Assembly (NCBI GenBank): GCA_902787555.1
Contig: CADAGO010000023.1
Location: forward strand, 36,113 to 100,112
Source: an uncultured Bacteroidales bacterium
GTDB taxonomy: Bacteria > Bacteroidota > Bacteroidia > Bacteroidales > Bacteroidaceae
Reading direction: 5' to 3'
Length of the DNA: 64,000 nucleotides
The notes beneath the pieces were generated by a model, which was not told the DNA's origin, ran no database searches, and saw only the letters and a list, made by a program, of their open reading frames with translations. Every line of letters starts with the position of its first letter. The first letter of the stretch is position 1. Below are positions 52,296 through 61,566 of this stretch, in pieces. Position numbers and translations under genes: made by a program.

Positions 52296-55136
52296 ATGGA
52301 TTCAATCATTATCAAAGGCGCTCGCGTCAATAATCTGAAGAACATCAATGTTGAGATTCCTCGCAACAAATTCGTGGTCATCACGGGTGTGAGCGGTTCA
52401 GGCAAGTCTTCATTGGCATTCGACACATTGTATGCAGAAGGTCAACGCCGATATGTGGAGAGCCTCAGCACCTATGCACGTCAGTTCATGGGAAGGATGG
52501 GAAAACCCGAGTGTGACTTTATCGAGGGGATTCCGCCTGCCATTGCAATCGAGCAGAAAGTGGTCAGCAGGAATCCTCGCAGTACGGTAGGAACATCAAC
52601 CGAGATATACGATTATCTGCGAATGCTATTTGCGCGAGTGGGACACACTTTCTCGCCCATTAGCGGACAAGAGGTGAAGAAGAATACTCAGGAAGATGTC
52701 ATCGAATGCATGAAGAGTTATCCAGAAGGGACTCGCTTCATGGTGCTGTGTCCACTGGTTTGTAGGAACGGAAGAACAGAGGCCGAGCAAATAGCAGCGT
52801 ACGACAAACAGGGTCTTTCGCTTACAGATATTATTGACGGGCGGACATGCCTCATCATTTCACGTATGACAGTACGAGATGACAAAGCGAATATCAGCCA
52901 CTTGGTGGATTCATGCGAGACCGCAATATATGAAGGCGAAGGACAATGTATCCTGAAGTTTCTCTCATTCGATAAAGACGGTAATAGTCATACGGAGACA
53001 CTGCATCATTTCTCACTGGCATTCGAAGCTGATGGCATGACGTTTGAGGAGCCAACAGAGCATATGTTTTCGTTCAACTCCCCCATCGGTGCATGTCCTA
53101 CTTGTGAGGGATTCGGAAAGATTATGGGTATTGATGAGTCGCTTGTCATTCCAAACCAGGAACTGAGTGTGTACGACGGCGCAGTGTTCTGTTGGCGTGG
53201 CGAAAAAATGAGTACGTGGAAGAACGAGTTCTGCCGTATAGCCACAGCGCACAATTTCCCAATCTTCGAACCATATTATAACCTCACGCAGGAGCAAAAG
53301 GATTTCCTGTGGCATGGTGAAGTAAGCAGTATTTCGGGTGTTCGTCTGAATCCCGACATGCCATGCATCGATGCATTCTTCGACATGTTGAGAGAGAATC
53401 AATACAAGATACAATACCGTGTGATGCTATCAAGATATCGTGGAAAGGAGATATGTCCGACCTGTCATGGCACGAGACTGAAGCGAGAGGCAAACTATGT
53501 CAAAGTGGGCGGACGAAGCATTACGGAATTAGTAGAGATGCCTATTTCAGAGTTGCAGGTTTTCTTTAAACAACTGAAATTGTCAGAACATGATGCAGTG
53601 ATTGCAAAGCGATTGCTTGTAGAAATCAATAACCGTTTGCAGTTTCTAATGGACGTAGGACTGTCGTACCTTACCCTGAACCGTTTGAGCAATACACTTT
53701 CGGGCGGTGAGAGCCAACGTATCAATCTTGCGACAAGTTTGGGCAGTAGTCTGGTTGGAAGTTTATATATACTGGATGAACCAAGTATCGGACTGCATAG
53801 TCGCGACACACAACGACTTATCAAAGTACTAAAGGAATTGCGCGAACTTGGCAATACGGTCGTGGTGGTGGAACACGATGAGGAAATTATCCGTGCAGCA
53901 GATTACATCATCGACATCGGGCCGGATGCCGGACGACTGGGAGGAAAGATTGTGTGGCAAGGAAATGCAAGCGACGTACTCGGAAAGGGGACAACTGAGA
54001 ACAAGAAGCTCAGTGAGGGAACGACCGAGGAGATTCATTCACACACTATAGATTTTCTCACCCATCGTGAAACAATCGAGGTGCCGACAAGCCGACGTGC
54101 ATGGAATAATTATATATTAATAAGGTGTGCGCGAGAGAACAACTTGAAGGGGATAGATGTGCGGATTCCACTAAACGTAATGACAGTTGTAACAGGCGTT
54201 AGTGGTAGCGGAAAGTCGACATTGGTGCGCGACATCTTCTATCGGGCAGTAATGCGGCAGATGGACCGCGTATGCGAGAGACCCGGACAGTTCGTAGCTT
54301 TGGAAGGCGATGTGGGGATGATTGAAAGCATCGAATTTGTTGATCAGAATCCAATCGGCACATCGACGCGAAGCAATCCTGTGACGTACATAGGAGCATA
54401 CGATGAAATTCGTAAACTGATGGCGGCACAACAGTTGGCAAAGCAGATGGGCTATACAGCGCAATACTTCTCATTCAACACAGAGGGCGGCCGTTGTGAG
54501 GAATGCAAGGGCGAAGGAACAGTGACAGTAGAGATGCAATTCATGAACGACCTGGTGCTGGAGTGTGAATCGTGTCACGGCAAGCGCTTTAAGAACGACA
54601 TCCTAGAGGTTAAGTATCATGGAAAAGACATCCACGATATCCTAAACATGACTGTGAACATCGCAGTGGAATTCTTCGGCGAACATGGCCAGAAGAAGAT
54701 CGTGCAAAAACTGAAACCATTGCAAGACGTAGGACTAGGCTACATCAAACTTGGACAGACTTCATCGACATTATCAGGCGGTGAAAGCCAGCGTGTGAAA
54801 TTAGCCTACTATCTGTCGCAAGAGAAAACAAAACCGACAATGTTTATCTTCGACGAGCCGACTACAGGTCTGCACTTCCACGACATTAAGAAGCTGCTGG
54901 CGGCATTCCAGTCACTCATTACCAGCGGACACTCTATTCTCATCATCGAGCACAATATGGAAATCATCAAGAGCGCCGACCATATCATCGATCTCGGTCC
55001 CGAAGGGGGTGCAGAAGGAGGATACTTAGTCTGTGAGGGTACCCCCGAGATTGTGGCAAAATGCGCTCAAAGTTATACGGGACAGGCACTGAGGCAATAC
55101 TTAAACAAAACAGACCCTCTTCCCGCTCTCCCTTAA
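52296..55136 (+). CDS. uvrA: Excinuclease ABC subunit A
   Basis: A 946-residue DNA-damage sensor of nucleotide excision repair. Both ATPase halves are present: Walker [10 protein letters not shown] near residue 30, a second G-V-S-G-S-G-K-S-T near 635, ABC signatures L-S-G-G-E-S-Q-R twice, and two Walker B regions. Zinc modules are seen at [15 protein letters not shown] and C-E-E-C-K-G. The C-terminus is a little shorter than some. It follows pyrF closely. Confidence 0.97.
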   Translation: MDSIIIKGARVNNLKNINVEIPRNKFVVITGVSGSGKSSLAFDTLYAEGQRRYVESLSTYARQFMGRMGKPECDFIEGIPPAIAIEQKVVSRNPRSTVGTSTEIYDYLRMLFARVGHTFSPISGQEVKKNTQEDVIECMKSYPEGTRFMVLCPLVCRNGRTEAEQIAAYDKQGLSLTDIIDGRTCLIISRMTVRDDKANISHLVDSCETAIYEGEGQCILKFLSFDKDGNSHTETLHHFSLAFEADGMTFEEPTEHMFSFNSPIGACPTCEGFGKIMGIDESLVIPNQELSVYDGAVFCWRGEKMSTWKNEFCRIATAHNFPIFEPYYNLTQEQKDFLWHGEVSSISGVRLNPDMPCIDAFFDMLRENQYKIQYRVMLSRYRGKEICPTCHGTRLKREANYVKVGGRSITELVEMPISELQVFFKQLKLSEHDAVIAKRLLVEINNRLQFLMDVGLSYLTLNRLSNTLSGGESQRINLATSLGSSLVGSLYILDEPSIGLHSRDTQRLIKVLKELRELGNTVVVVEHDEEIIRAADYIIDIGPDAGRLGGKIVWQGNASDVLGKGTTENKKLSEGTTEEIHSHTIDFLTHRETIEVPTSRRAWNNYILIRCARENNLKGIDVRIPLNVMTVVTGVSGSGKSTLVRDIFYRAVMRQMDRVCERPGQFVALEGDVGMIESIEFVDQNPIGTSTRSNPVTYIGAYDEIRKLMAAQQLAKQMGYTAQYFSFNTEGGRCEECKGEGTVTVEMQFMNDLVLECESCHGKRFKNDILEVKYHGKDIHDILNMTVNIAVEFFGEHGQKKIVQKLKPLQDVGLGYIKLGQTSSTLSGGESQRVKLAYYLSQEKTKPTMFIFDEPTTGLHFHDIKKLLAAFQSLITSGHSILIIEHNMEIIKSADHIIDLGPEGGAEGGYLVCEGTPEIVAKCAQSYTGQALRQYLNKTDPLPALP

Positions 55137-55165
55137 AGGGCGAGAACTTAAAAAAGTCCTCCTTT
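55112..55165. repeat. C-rich/palindromic element at the uvrA end
   Basis: CTCTCCCTT with AAGGGCGAG (about 55126-55145) overlaps the last uvrA codons and stop, then ACTTAAA/TTTAAGT (about 55147-55168) follows. It may act as the terminator. Confidence 0.55.
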
Positions 55166-55209
55166 AAGTAGGATTTAGAAGGTCTAATAATTCTTTTATA
55201 TATGTATAT

Positions 55210-56553
55210 ATGAAACAAATCATCACTATCATCATGCTAGCACTCGCCACTACAGCTGGTGCACAAACATTCGACGAGTATTTCGAGGACAACACATTGC
55301 GCCTCGACTATGTGTTAGGAGGTGACTCTTCTGCACAGTACATCCAACTCTGCCAACTATACAAACAGCCACGCTGGGCAGGACGACGCAACCGATTGGC
55401 GGAAACCTACCTGCTGGGCAACGCACAAATCAATGTGTTTGATAGCGAAAGTGGACGGCTCATCTACGTACACACATTCTCCACGCTCTTTCAGGAATGG
55501 CTGAATGAAACGGAAGCAACACAGATGAAGCGCGCATTCGAGGCAAGCTATAACATTCCGTTCCCCAAGCGGCCGATTGACATCCGCGTGACCCTGACCA
55601 ACAATCACAATAAGATCTGCGCCATGCTCACCCACCACGTCGACCCTTCCGACATTCTCATACGGCCCATAGGCGATAATGGCATCCCGTATAAGTATAT
55701 CGAGAAGAACGGCGATGTGAGCGAATGCGTCGATATAGCAATCGTAGCCGAGGGATACACTGCTACCGAAATGGACAAGTTCTACAAGGACTGTCAGCGT
55801 GCCGCAGATGCCATCTTCTCGCACGAGCCATTCAAAAGCATGAGAAATCGTTTCAATGTCGTGGCAGTTGGAGCTGTCTCGAACGAGAGCGGCCCTTCAG
55901 AACCAGGGAAAGGCATTTGGCACGACACAGTATTGCGCTCTCACTACGACACGTTCTATAGCGACCGCTACCTGACTACTTCGGCTGTCCACAAGCTGTT
56001 CGACCTGTTGAGTGGAGTACCATTCGAACATATCATCGTGCTCATCAACACACCTCGTTATGGAGGAGGAGGCATCTACAACCAATGGATGTGCTCGTCG
56101 AGCGACCATGCTACATTCAAGCAGGTACTCGTACACGAATTCGGACATTCTTATGCTGGCTTGGCCGATGAATACAACTATGGAGACAACCATGTGGAGT
56201 GGTATCCTGCCGACACTGAGCCTTGGGAACCGAACATCACGACGCTGAAGGATTTCGACAAGAAGTGGAAAGACCTCATCCCCCCAGGTACGCCCATCCC
56301 TACGACCACAAACAACAACCAACAGACATCACGTCCTGCCAACACGCAGCAAGGCGGAACACGTGAGGACCTGAATAAAAAGACCCAACGCGTCGGTGTG
56401 TTCGAGGGTGCAGGCTATATGGCTCGTGGAGCTTATCGTCCAGCTGAGTTGTGCCGCATGAACGTGAATGAAGTTGAGGACTTCTGCCCAGTATGTACAA
56501 GAGCCATCATCGGCATCACTGACTTCTATACGGGGACGGTACGAACAAAATAA
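55210..56553 (+). CDS. Secreted M64-family metallopeptidase
   Basis: A 447-residue exported peptidase (signal M-K-Q-I-I-T-I...T-T-A-G-A-Q). The zinc site V-H-E-F-G-H-S-Y-A-G-L-A-D-E-Y matches the M64 (IgA peptidase) pattern with the third ligand downstream. Residues 25-160 form the N-terminal prodomain type found in the family. A Thr/Asn/Gln-rich insertion follows the zinc site (about 360-390). Target proteins are unknown; relatives cut IgA in gut bacteria. Confidence 0.9.
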   Translation: MKQIITIIMLALATTAGAQTFDEYFEDNTLRLDYVLGGDSSAQYIQLCQLYKQPRWAGRRNRLAETYLLGNAQINVFDSESGRLIYVHTFSTLFQEWLNETEATQMKRAFEASYNIPFPKRPIDIRVTLTNNHNKICAMLTHHVDPSDILIRPIGDNGIPYKYIEKNGDVSECVDIAIVAEGYTATEMDKFYKDCQRAADAIFSHEPFKSMRNRFNVVAVGAVSNESGPSEPGKGIWHDTVLRSHYDTFYSDRYLTTSAVHKLFDLLSGVPFEHIIVLINTPRYGGGGIYNQWMCSSSDHATFKQVLVHEFGHSYAGLADEYNYGDNHVEWYPADTEPWEPNITTLKDFDKKWKDLIPPGTPIPTTTNNNQQTSRPANTQQGGTREDLNKKTQRVGVFEGAGYMARGAYRPAELCRMNVNEVEDFCPVCTRAIIGITDFYTGTVRTK

Positions 56554-56588
56554 ACGAAGAAGCCGGAAATATTCAAATCATCCAACTT

Positions 56589-56622
56589 GTGGGTGCGCCA
56601 AGTGGCGTGCCCACTTTTTTTT
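56589..56622 (+). terminator. Strong terminator after the M64 peptidase
   Basis: GTGGGTGCGCCA (56589-56600) and TGGCGTGCCCAC (56603-56614) form a stem with two wobble pairs, then eight T. Confidence 0.88.
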
Positions 56623-56662
56623 AGTTACTTTGCAATCGTAAGCCAATAGGGCGAGAAATCAA

Positions 56663-56726
56663 AACTAACTGGTTTACGATTGAAAACTAACTGGTTTACG
56701 ATTGAAAACCAACTGGTTTACGAAAG
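56663..56726. repeat. 22-bp tandem repeat, about 3 copies
   Basis: Copies at 56663-56684, 56685-56706 and 56707-56726, core CTGGTTTACGATTG. An inverted near-copy (CAATCGTAAGCC) lies just upstream, at about 56633-56645, so it could pair with each unit. Confidence 0.85.
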
Positions 56727-56758
56727 TAGGGGTATTGTGCAAGAAATCTGGATCCACA

Positions 56759-56882
56759 CCAACAGCAGACCAACTCCCATACCCTCCCCGCGAGAGAGGG
56801 GAGTATAATGAAAGCAAAAACCCTCTTTATCGAGTGATAGAGAGGGTCCTATTGAGGGGAAAGGGTAAGGGTCTGCTGTTGG
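56759..56882. repeat. 124-bp element with 13-bp perfect inverted ends
   Basis: CCAACAGCAGACC (56759-56771) and its exact reverse complement (56870-56882) bound an interior with CTCCCC/GGGGAG (56784-56803) and ACCCTCTTTATC/GATAGAGAGGGT (56820-56847). No ORF; MITE- or REP-like. Confidence 0.85.
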
Positions 56883-56894
56883 GAGAGGCTCTTT

Positions 56895-57374
56895 TTAGAA
56901 GTAATAACCGATGCCGAGTTTCAGTCCAAACTCGCTCTTCGAGGAGAAGTCAGTGAAACTCATGTTGTAATACACGGCTGGTTCGAGCGAAACATAGTGG
57001 TTGAGATAGAAGCAGTAGCCAAGCTCAGGAGTAAGCTGTAGGTCGTTCCACGACTTGCGCTCGTGGACATACTGCAATCCTGCTGCATAATAGAGTCCGT
57101 TCTCCACCTGTGTATAACGAACCTTGGCACCGATGACGCAGCGGTCGAGATGCTTACGCGACGTGTGCCACCCCAGTGAACCTTCAAGCATCCAATAATC
57201 CTTCACGAAATAACCTGCCTTAGCATCGAGGTCAAGTGCCAGATGACGCTTGTCGGTAATCGAGATGTTGAGACCTGAAAGTGACGCTCCCACATACTTT
57301 GTGTCCTTGGTGAACTGTGCAAATGCACTTGTTGTTGCTACAGCAAGCAACGCAATAATCAAAAGTCGTTTCAT
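56895..57374 (-). CDS. Small outer-membrane beta-barrel protein
   Basis: A 159-residue exported protein (signal M-K-R-L-L-I-I...S-A-F-A-Q). The mature part alternates aromatic and polar residues (G-L-Y-Y-A-A-G-L-Q-Y-V-H) in about eight strands and ends in the outer-membrane type L-K-L-G-I-G-Y-Y-F. It resembles OmpW/porin-like small barrels. The frame is longer upstream; ATG 57374 is chosen because the signal peptide starts there. Confidence 0.8.
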   Translation of the reverse strand: MKRLLIIALLAVATTSAFAQFTKDTKYVGASLSGLNISITDKRHLALDLDAKAGYFVKDYWMLEGSLGWHTSRKHLDRCVIGAKVRYTQVENGLYYAAGLQYVHERKSWNDLQLTPELGYCFYLNHYVSLEPAVYYNMSFTDFSSKSEFGLKLGIGYYF

Positions 57375-57417
57375 TGTCTTATGGTTTTTAAAGTTTTTTT
57401 TCACTATAGTTTCAAAG

Positions 57418-57441
57418 CCCACCCCCTCGGGGGAGAGGGGC
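57418..57441. repeat. C-rich palindrome between the barrel gene and the small membrane gene
   Basis: CCCC-TC-GGGG around 57422-57433 and a GAGAGGGG tail, in the 68-bp gap; family as described under findings. Confidence 0.6.
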
Positions 57442-57442
57442 A

Positions 57443-57625
57443 TTATCTATTCTCCTCCAGTTCCTCCTTCTTGCGCAACGCTAAATGCAGCAGCACCACG
57501 ATGACTACATCGGCAATAATGAGTGTGAGGTTTCTCATCCACGCATTATACTCTATGCCTGAATAGACATACACCCCAGCACCAGCGCAAAACAGAAGCA
57601 ATGGAAGCCAAATGGATTTCTTCAT
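57443..57625 (-). CDS. Small membrane protein with two helices
   Basis: A 60-residue protein with two hydrophobic helices (about 6-22 and 33-50), a short basic tail (R-K-K-E-E-L-E-E) and no known family. It has its own promoter upstream, and its ATG is 23 bp from the -7 element. Real but unidentified. Confidence 0.65.
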   Translation of the reverse strand: MKKSIWLPLLLFCAGAGVYVYSGIEYNAWMRNLTLIIADVVIVVLLHLALRKKEELEENR

Positions 57626-57647
57626 ACCTTATTACATATTATTTAGT

Positions 57648-57656
57648 GCAAAGGTA
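57648..57656 (-). promoter_or_regulatory. -7 element of the small membrane gene
   Basis: TACCTTTGC on the minus strand, 22 bp before the ATG. Confidence 0.6.
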
Positions 57657-57660
57657 CAAA

Positions 57661-57695
57661 AATAATTCATATTTCATAATTCATAATTCATAATA
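57661..57695. repeat. ATTATGAATT-type repeats between divergent promoters
   Basis: Three to four AATTCATAATT words, third occurrence of the same repeat family (see 29698 and 33777), again between two divergent -7 elements. Confidence 0.7.
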
Positions 57696-57696
57696 A

Positions 57697-57728
57697 TTGG
57701 CTATTTCCGTTTTTTTTCGTACATTTGC
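57697..57728 (+). promoter_or_regulatory. Promoter of the GH10-like gene
   Basis: TTG (57697-57699), 20 bp, TACATTTGC (57720-57728), 20 bp before the ATG at 57749. Confidence 0.65.
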
Positions 57729-57748
57729 GCCGAAATTTACAGATTACA

Positions 57749-59458
57749 ATGCGAAAGATAGCATATATCATCATATTCTTGGCAGTATTCATTGCAGCTA
57801 ATGCACAAAACATATACGACGTCCAATATCCGAAATACGAGGAACGTGCCGTATGGCTCGCTACCATCGGAGGCATCGATTGGCCACGTACTAAAGCCAC
57901 TGATGCCGCATCAACCGAACGTCAAAAACAAGAACTCCGTGCCATACTCGACCGTCTGCAACAAGCCAACATCAACGTCGTCATCCTTCAGACCCGAATC
58001 CGAGGAAGCGTCATCTATCCATCCGACATCGAGACCTGGGACGAAACCATCACAGGACGTGCCGGACGAGCACCGAGTTACGACCCGCTCGCTTTCGCCA
58101 TTGATGAATGCCATCGTCGCGGCATGGAACTCCACACGTGGCTCGTGAGCATCCCCCTCGGTACTTCACAGCGACAGCGCAGCTACGGCACCATGTCTGT
58201 CACACGACGTCACCCCACCCTCACCAAGACCGTGGGCGGCGAAGTGTTCATGATACCTGGCCAGCCTGGCACAGCAGACTACATTGCATCTATTGCAAGG
58301 GAAATCGTCGAGCGTTATGATGTGGATGGTATCAACCTCGACTACATCCGCTATCCAGAATCATCGTACCGGTTCAGCGATGATAACTTATACAAGACCT
58401 CAACCGGTATGACCAAAGCCGACTGGAAACGCGAAAACATCACTCGCATTGTCCGACGCGTTCACGACGAAGTGAAAGCCGTCAAACCCTGGGTGAAGCT
58501 CAGCAGCAGTCCGGTTGGCAAATATCGCAGCCTCACCCGCTATCGAAGCGGCGGATGGGATTGTTTCGACGGAGTGTACCAAGATCCGCAAGCATGGCTC
58601 CACGACAACATTCAGGACATCCTCTTCCCCATGATGTATTTCCTCGGCGACCACTACTACCCATTCCTCTATAACTGGGAAGAAAACCGATACGGGCACC
58701 CCATCGTACCTGGACTCGGCATCTATTTCCTTGACCCAAAAGAAGGACATTGGCAACTCAACGATGTCCGTGCAGAGATGCATGCAGCCCGCAATTCCGG
58801 TATCGGAGGCATCGCATTCTATCGCAGTGAATACCTCATCCGTAACTTCAAAGGCATCTACGATGCTACCTGTGAGGAATTCTTCCCCTACCCTGCACTT
58901 ACCTCACCCATGACCTGGAGCGGGCACACCAATGCTCCCGCGCAACCTACCAAACTTAAATATAAGGACGGCATCATCACCTGGGACTTCAGTCAGCCCC
59001 TTACCGATGGACGTTGGCCTATCGTTCATTTCAACATCTACGGTAGCAACATCTATCCTGTTGACATCACCCGTCCTGAGAATCTTCTTGCACAGCGCAT
59101 TCCTGCTACCCAATACCAGATAGCCGGACGTGCCCTCACTAAGAGCTTCTATGCAGTTACAGCAGTCGACCGATTCGGCAACGAAAGCAAACCGGCACAA
59201 GAAGCATCTACCATCACCGTACGCCCATCACGCGATGCAATCATCGCTGCTGTCCGTCAACACTTTGCTGGTACATCAGCCAAATCTGCTCCTTCGAAGA
59301 AGGCAAAGAAAGAGAAGGCTTCAAAAGTGAAGACTGAGAAAGTAAAAGTTGAGAAGGTGAAAGTCGAGAAAGTCAAGCAAGAGAAAGTAAAAGCAGAAAA
59401 GCAAGAGAAGAAAAAAACGGAAGTCCGCACCATCGACTTCAGCAAATACTTAGACTGA
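57749..59458 (+). CDS. GH10-like exported protein (GHL10/DUF187) with Lys-rich tail
   Basis: A 569-residue exported protein (signal ending I-A-A-N-A-Q). Residues 30-370 fit the GHL10 barrel family: E-R-A-V-W-L-A-T-I-G-G-I-D-W, Y-D-V-D-G-I-N-L-D-Y-I-R-Y-P and W-K-R-E-N-I-T. An FnIII-like stretch follows to about 500. The end is a Lys/Glu/Val tail with V-K-V-E-K repeats before T-I-D-F-S-K-Y-L-D. Relatives act on peptidoglycan or glycans; substrate unknown. The upstream TTG of the frame falls in the promoter, so ATG 57749 is used. Confidence 0.88.
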   Translation: MRKIAYIIIFLAVFIAANAQNIYDVQYPKYEERAVWLATIGGIDWPRTKATDAASTERQKQELRAILDRLQQANINVVILQTRIRGSVIYPSDIETWDETITGRAGRAPSYDPLAFAIDECHRRGMELHTWLVSIPLGTSQRQRSYGTMSVTRRHPTLTKTVGGEVFMIPGQPGTADYIASIAREIVERYDVDGINLDYIRYPESSYRFSDDNLYKTSTGMTKADWKRENITRIVRRVHDEVKAVKPWVKLSSSPVGKYRSLTRYRSGGWDCFDGVYQDPQAWLHDNIQDILFPMMYFLGDHYYPFLYNWEENRYGHPIVPGLGIYFLDPKEGHWQLNDVRAEMHAARNSGIGGIAFYRSEYLIRNFKGIYDATCEEFFPYPALTSPMTWSGHTNAPAQPTKLKYKDGIITWDFSQPLTDGRWPIVHFNIYGSNIYPVDITRPENLLAQRIPATQYQIAGRALTKSFYAVTAVDRFGNESKPAQEASTITVRPSRDAIIAAVRQHFAGTSAKSAPSKKAKKEKASKVKTEKVKVEKVKVEKVKQEKVKAEKQEKKKTEVRTIDFSKYLD

Positions 59459-59486
59459 CCTATAAGCCCTGTAAGACTTATACCCC
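59459..59486. repeat. CCTATAAG-type repeat words
   Basis: Words of the CTTATAGG family in the 28-bp gap between the convergent GH10-like and PorT-like genes. Confidence 0.5.
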
Positions 59487-60233
59487 CTACTCAATATACA
59501 GCGTCAGGACTATCATCTTGTTCCTACCCTTGTCCACTCCATCCGTATAGATCATCATCGCCGGATCGGTCAAGTCCTTACGCTTGTGATTGATCATGTC
59601 CAACAAGCCAAAACAAAACTTCAACTCTGGAATACATTTGAAGAACGGAAGGTAGAAATCACAACCCAAGCCCACCTCTACGAAGCAATCGAACGGCTTC
59701 AGCAATAAGTTCCTTTGCTTTTTCACCGTCAGGTCGTACATCGGATTCACGCCACACATCACATACGGACGATAATTATTAAAGCGCTCTGCGGTGAACT
59801 TCAGGTCAATAGGAATGGAGATATACGTCGACTTCATGTTCTGAATCTGATGCTCGCCCGTCGTCTGATTGTAAAACCACGTATTCTTTTCACCGAAATG
59901 CATCGATGGAATCACACGAAGCGCAATATGATCGTGCAACTTCAGTTCTCCAAGAATTCCCACCGTGAAGCCCAGGTCATAGTTAGGCACATCAGCAAAC
60001 CACTGATTCCCGTTCTCGTCAATATAGCCGTTGTTCGTAAACTCGATATCCTGTGCATGCAATCCCGCCAGGAAACCATAATGGAAAGGACGTTGGTCGA
60101 TATAAGGACGGTTCATCACCTTACGCGGCTGAGCCATTACTACACTGCCCTCACTCCACAAAACGAGAGTAACGGCAAGCATCAGCATCGGCACAACCAT
60201 ACCCGACAGACGATGTACTATCTTATATCTCAT
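59487..60233 (-). CDS. PorT-family outer-membrane protein
   Basis: A 248-residue exported barrel protein (signal ending S-V-V-M-A-Q). The layout matches PorT of the type IX secretion system: a short motif (H-Y-G-F-L-A-G-L-H-A-Q-D-I-E-F) and strands of an eight-stranded barrel, ending L-T-L-Y-I-E. In Porphyromonas PorT is needed to secrete gingipains. No other T9SS gene is in the window. PorT-like is likely, but the assignment is by shape. Confidence 0.78.
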   Translation of the reverse strand: MRYKIVHRLSGMVVPMLMLAVTLVLWSEGSVVMAQPRKVMNRPYIDQRPFHYGFLAGLHAQDIEFTNNGYIDENGNQWFADVPNYDLGFTVGILGELKLHDHIALRVIPSMHFGEKNTWFYNQTTGEHQIQNMKSTYISIPIDLKFTAERFNNYRPYVMCGVNPMYDLTVKKQRNLLLKPFDCFVEVGLGCDFYLPFFKCIPELKFCFGLLDMINHKRKDLTDPAMMIYTDGVDKGRNKMIVLTLYIE

Positions 60234-60276
60234 ACTTACTAAAACGCAGAAAACATAGTTTTATTGTCCGCAACTC

Positions 60277-60308
60277 AAAAAAAACCACCAGCTGCGAACA
60301 GCTGATGG
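60277..60308 (-). terminator. Terminator after the ferredoxin gene
   Basis: CCACCAGCTG (60285-60294) pairs with CAGCTGATGG (60299-60308); the minus-strand loop is a TTCG tetraloop, and eight T follow on that strand. Confidence 0.9.
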
Positions 60309-60335
60309 CCGTGAGTCGTTAAAGTAATTGCTACT

Positions 60336-60509
60336 TTATTCTCCTGGATTGATTGCACCAGTTGGACAAGCATCAGCGCAAGTACCACAATCAACACATG
60401 CATTTGGGTCGATTACATACTTGCCGTCACCCTCTGAAATAGCCTCTGATGGGCATTCACCTGCGCATGTTCCACACATAACGCAATCGTCTGAAATAAC
60501 GTAAGCCAT
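60336..60509 (-). CDS. 2[4Fe-4S] ferredoxin
   Basis: A 57-residue protein of the clostridial type, starting M-A-Y-V-I-S-D-D-C. It carries two C-x2-C-x2-C-x3-C clusters: C-V-M-C-G-T-C-A-G-E-C-P and C-V-D-C-G-T-C-A-D-A-C-P. It transfers electrons to and from pyruvate:ferredoxin oxidoreductase or hydrogenase, a normal partner for the acetate-forming genes nearby. It is short, with its own promoter and terminator. Confidence 0.95.
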   Translation of the reverse strand: MAYVISDDCVMCGTCAGECPSEAISEGDGKYVIDPNACVDCGTCADACPTGAINPGE

Positions 60510-60554
60510 AGTTCTCTTTTTGTTTAATAAATAATAATCTAACGATTTGCGAGT

Positions 60555-60563
60555 GCAAAGGTA
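60555..60563 (-). promoter_or_regulatory. -7 element of the ferredoxin gene
   Basis: TACCTTTGC on the minus strand, 46 bp before the ATG. Confidence 0.65.
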
Positions 60564-60710
60564 ATAAATAAAAACGAAAAGTAAAAAACGAAAAATGGAA
60601 AATATGAGTTTTTAACTGAAAAATACGAAAAAGTTTACTTGTTTCATGGTTTAATAGTTTAAAATTGAAGAAAATAGTACATTGTAAATCCGTAAATAGT
60701 AAATATTTCG

Positions 60711-60718
60711 TACCTTTG
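60711..60718 (+). promoter_or_regulatory. -7 element of proC
   Basis: TACCTTTG, 24 bp before the ATG at 60743; no -33 partner with good spacing was seen. Confidence 0.5.
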
Positions 60719-60742
60719 TACAAAAATCAAACACATATCATT

Positions 60743-61534
60743 ATGAACATAACAGTAATCGGAGCCGGAAACATCGGAGGAGCACTCGTCAGAGGTTGGA
60801 GCAAGCGAGGAAAAGACATCAGTCTTACAGTATCTGGAGTACATATCGAGAAGCTCAACAAGATTAAGGACGACTGCCCAAACATTGAGATTCTCACCGA
60901 CGACGCACAAGCCATCAAAGATGCCGACATCATCATTATCGCTGTCAAGCCTTGGCAGGTAGATACTGTCATCAACGACATCAAAGCAAATCTGAAAAGC
61001 ACACAGATTCTGGTATCACTCGCAGCAGGTGTCACACTCGAACAACTCGAAGCAATGCTGCAAGCACATCAATGCAAACAGCCATCATTGTTCTATGTCA
61101 TACCAAATATCGCGGCCGAATTCTGCGAGAGCATGACCTTCATCAGCACTGCCGACAACTCCGAAACCAATACTCCTAATATAAATAAAGTTGAAGAACT
61201 GTTCAAGATTGTGGGCGACACCTTCGTGTGCCCAGAGAAACTGGTCGGTCCAGGTATGCTGATGGCATCGTGCGGCATCGCATACGTCATGCGATTCCTC
61301 CGTGTACAGACTGAAGCAGGTGTGGAGATGGGGTTCTACCCACCCGATGCCCTCAAGATTGCCATCCAGACAATGAAGGGTGCAGCCGAACTTCTCCATC
61401 AGACTGGCGAACACCCCGAGCAGGCCATCGACCGCGTTACCACCCCTGGCGGCTACACCATCAAGGGATTGAACGAAATGGATCATGCAGGCTTCAATTC
61501 CGCTGTCATCCGCGTCTTCAAGACTGGTCTGTAA
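60743..61534 (+). CDS. proC: Pyrroline-5-carboxylate reductase ProC
   Basis: A 263-residue NADPH enzyme for the last step of proline synthesis. The N-terminal nucleotide loop is V-I-G-A-G-N-I-G-G-A-L, and the C-terminal half has P-G-G-Y-T-I-K-G-L. The open frame extends upstream, but ATG 60743 (M-N-I-T-V-I-G) is natural. It ends 32 bp before pta. Confidence 0.95.
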   Translation: MNITVIGAGNIGGALVRGWSKRGKDISLTVSGVHIEKLNKIKDDCPNIEILTDDAQAIKDADIIIIAVKPWQVDTVINDIKANLKSTQILVSLAAGVTLEQLEAMLQAHQCKQPSLFYVIPNIAAEFCESMTFISTADNSETNTPNINKVEELFKIVGDTFVCPEKLVGPGMLMASCGIAYVMRFLRVQTEAGVEMGFYPPDALKIAIQTMKGAAELLHQTGEHPEQAIDRVTTPGGYTIKGLNEMDHAGFNSAVIRVFKTGL

Positions 61535-61566
61535 TCATTCGTGTATAATCATTAATACAAAAAGAT

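Larger units (their letters stand above)
56554..56894. other. 341-bp non-coding stretch with terminator, 22-bp repeats and a 124-bp palindromic element
   Basis: No gene is seen here. From left to right: the M64 terminator (56589-56622), a weak promoter-like site, three 22-bp tandem repeats and an element with 13-bp inverted ends. Confidence 0.7.

Noticed and set aside
59487-60233. Type IX secretion cluster
   Set aside because: Only a PorT-like gene is present; no PorK/L/M/N, Sov or PorU genes occur in the window.
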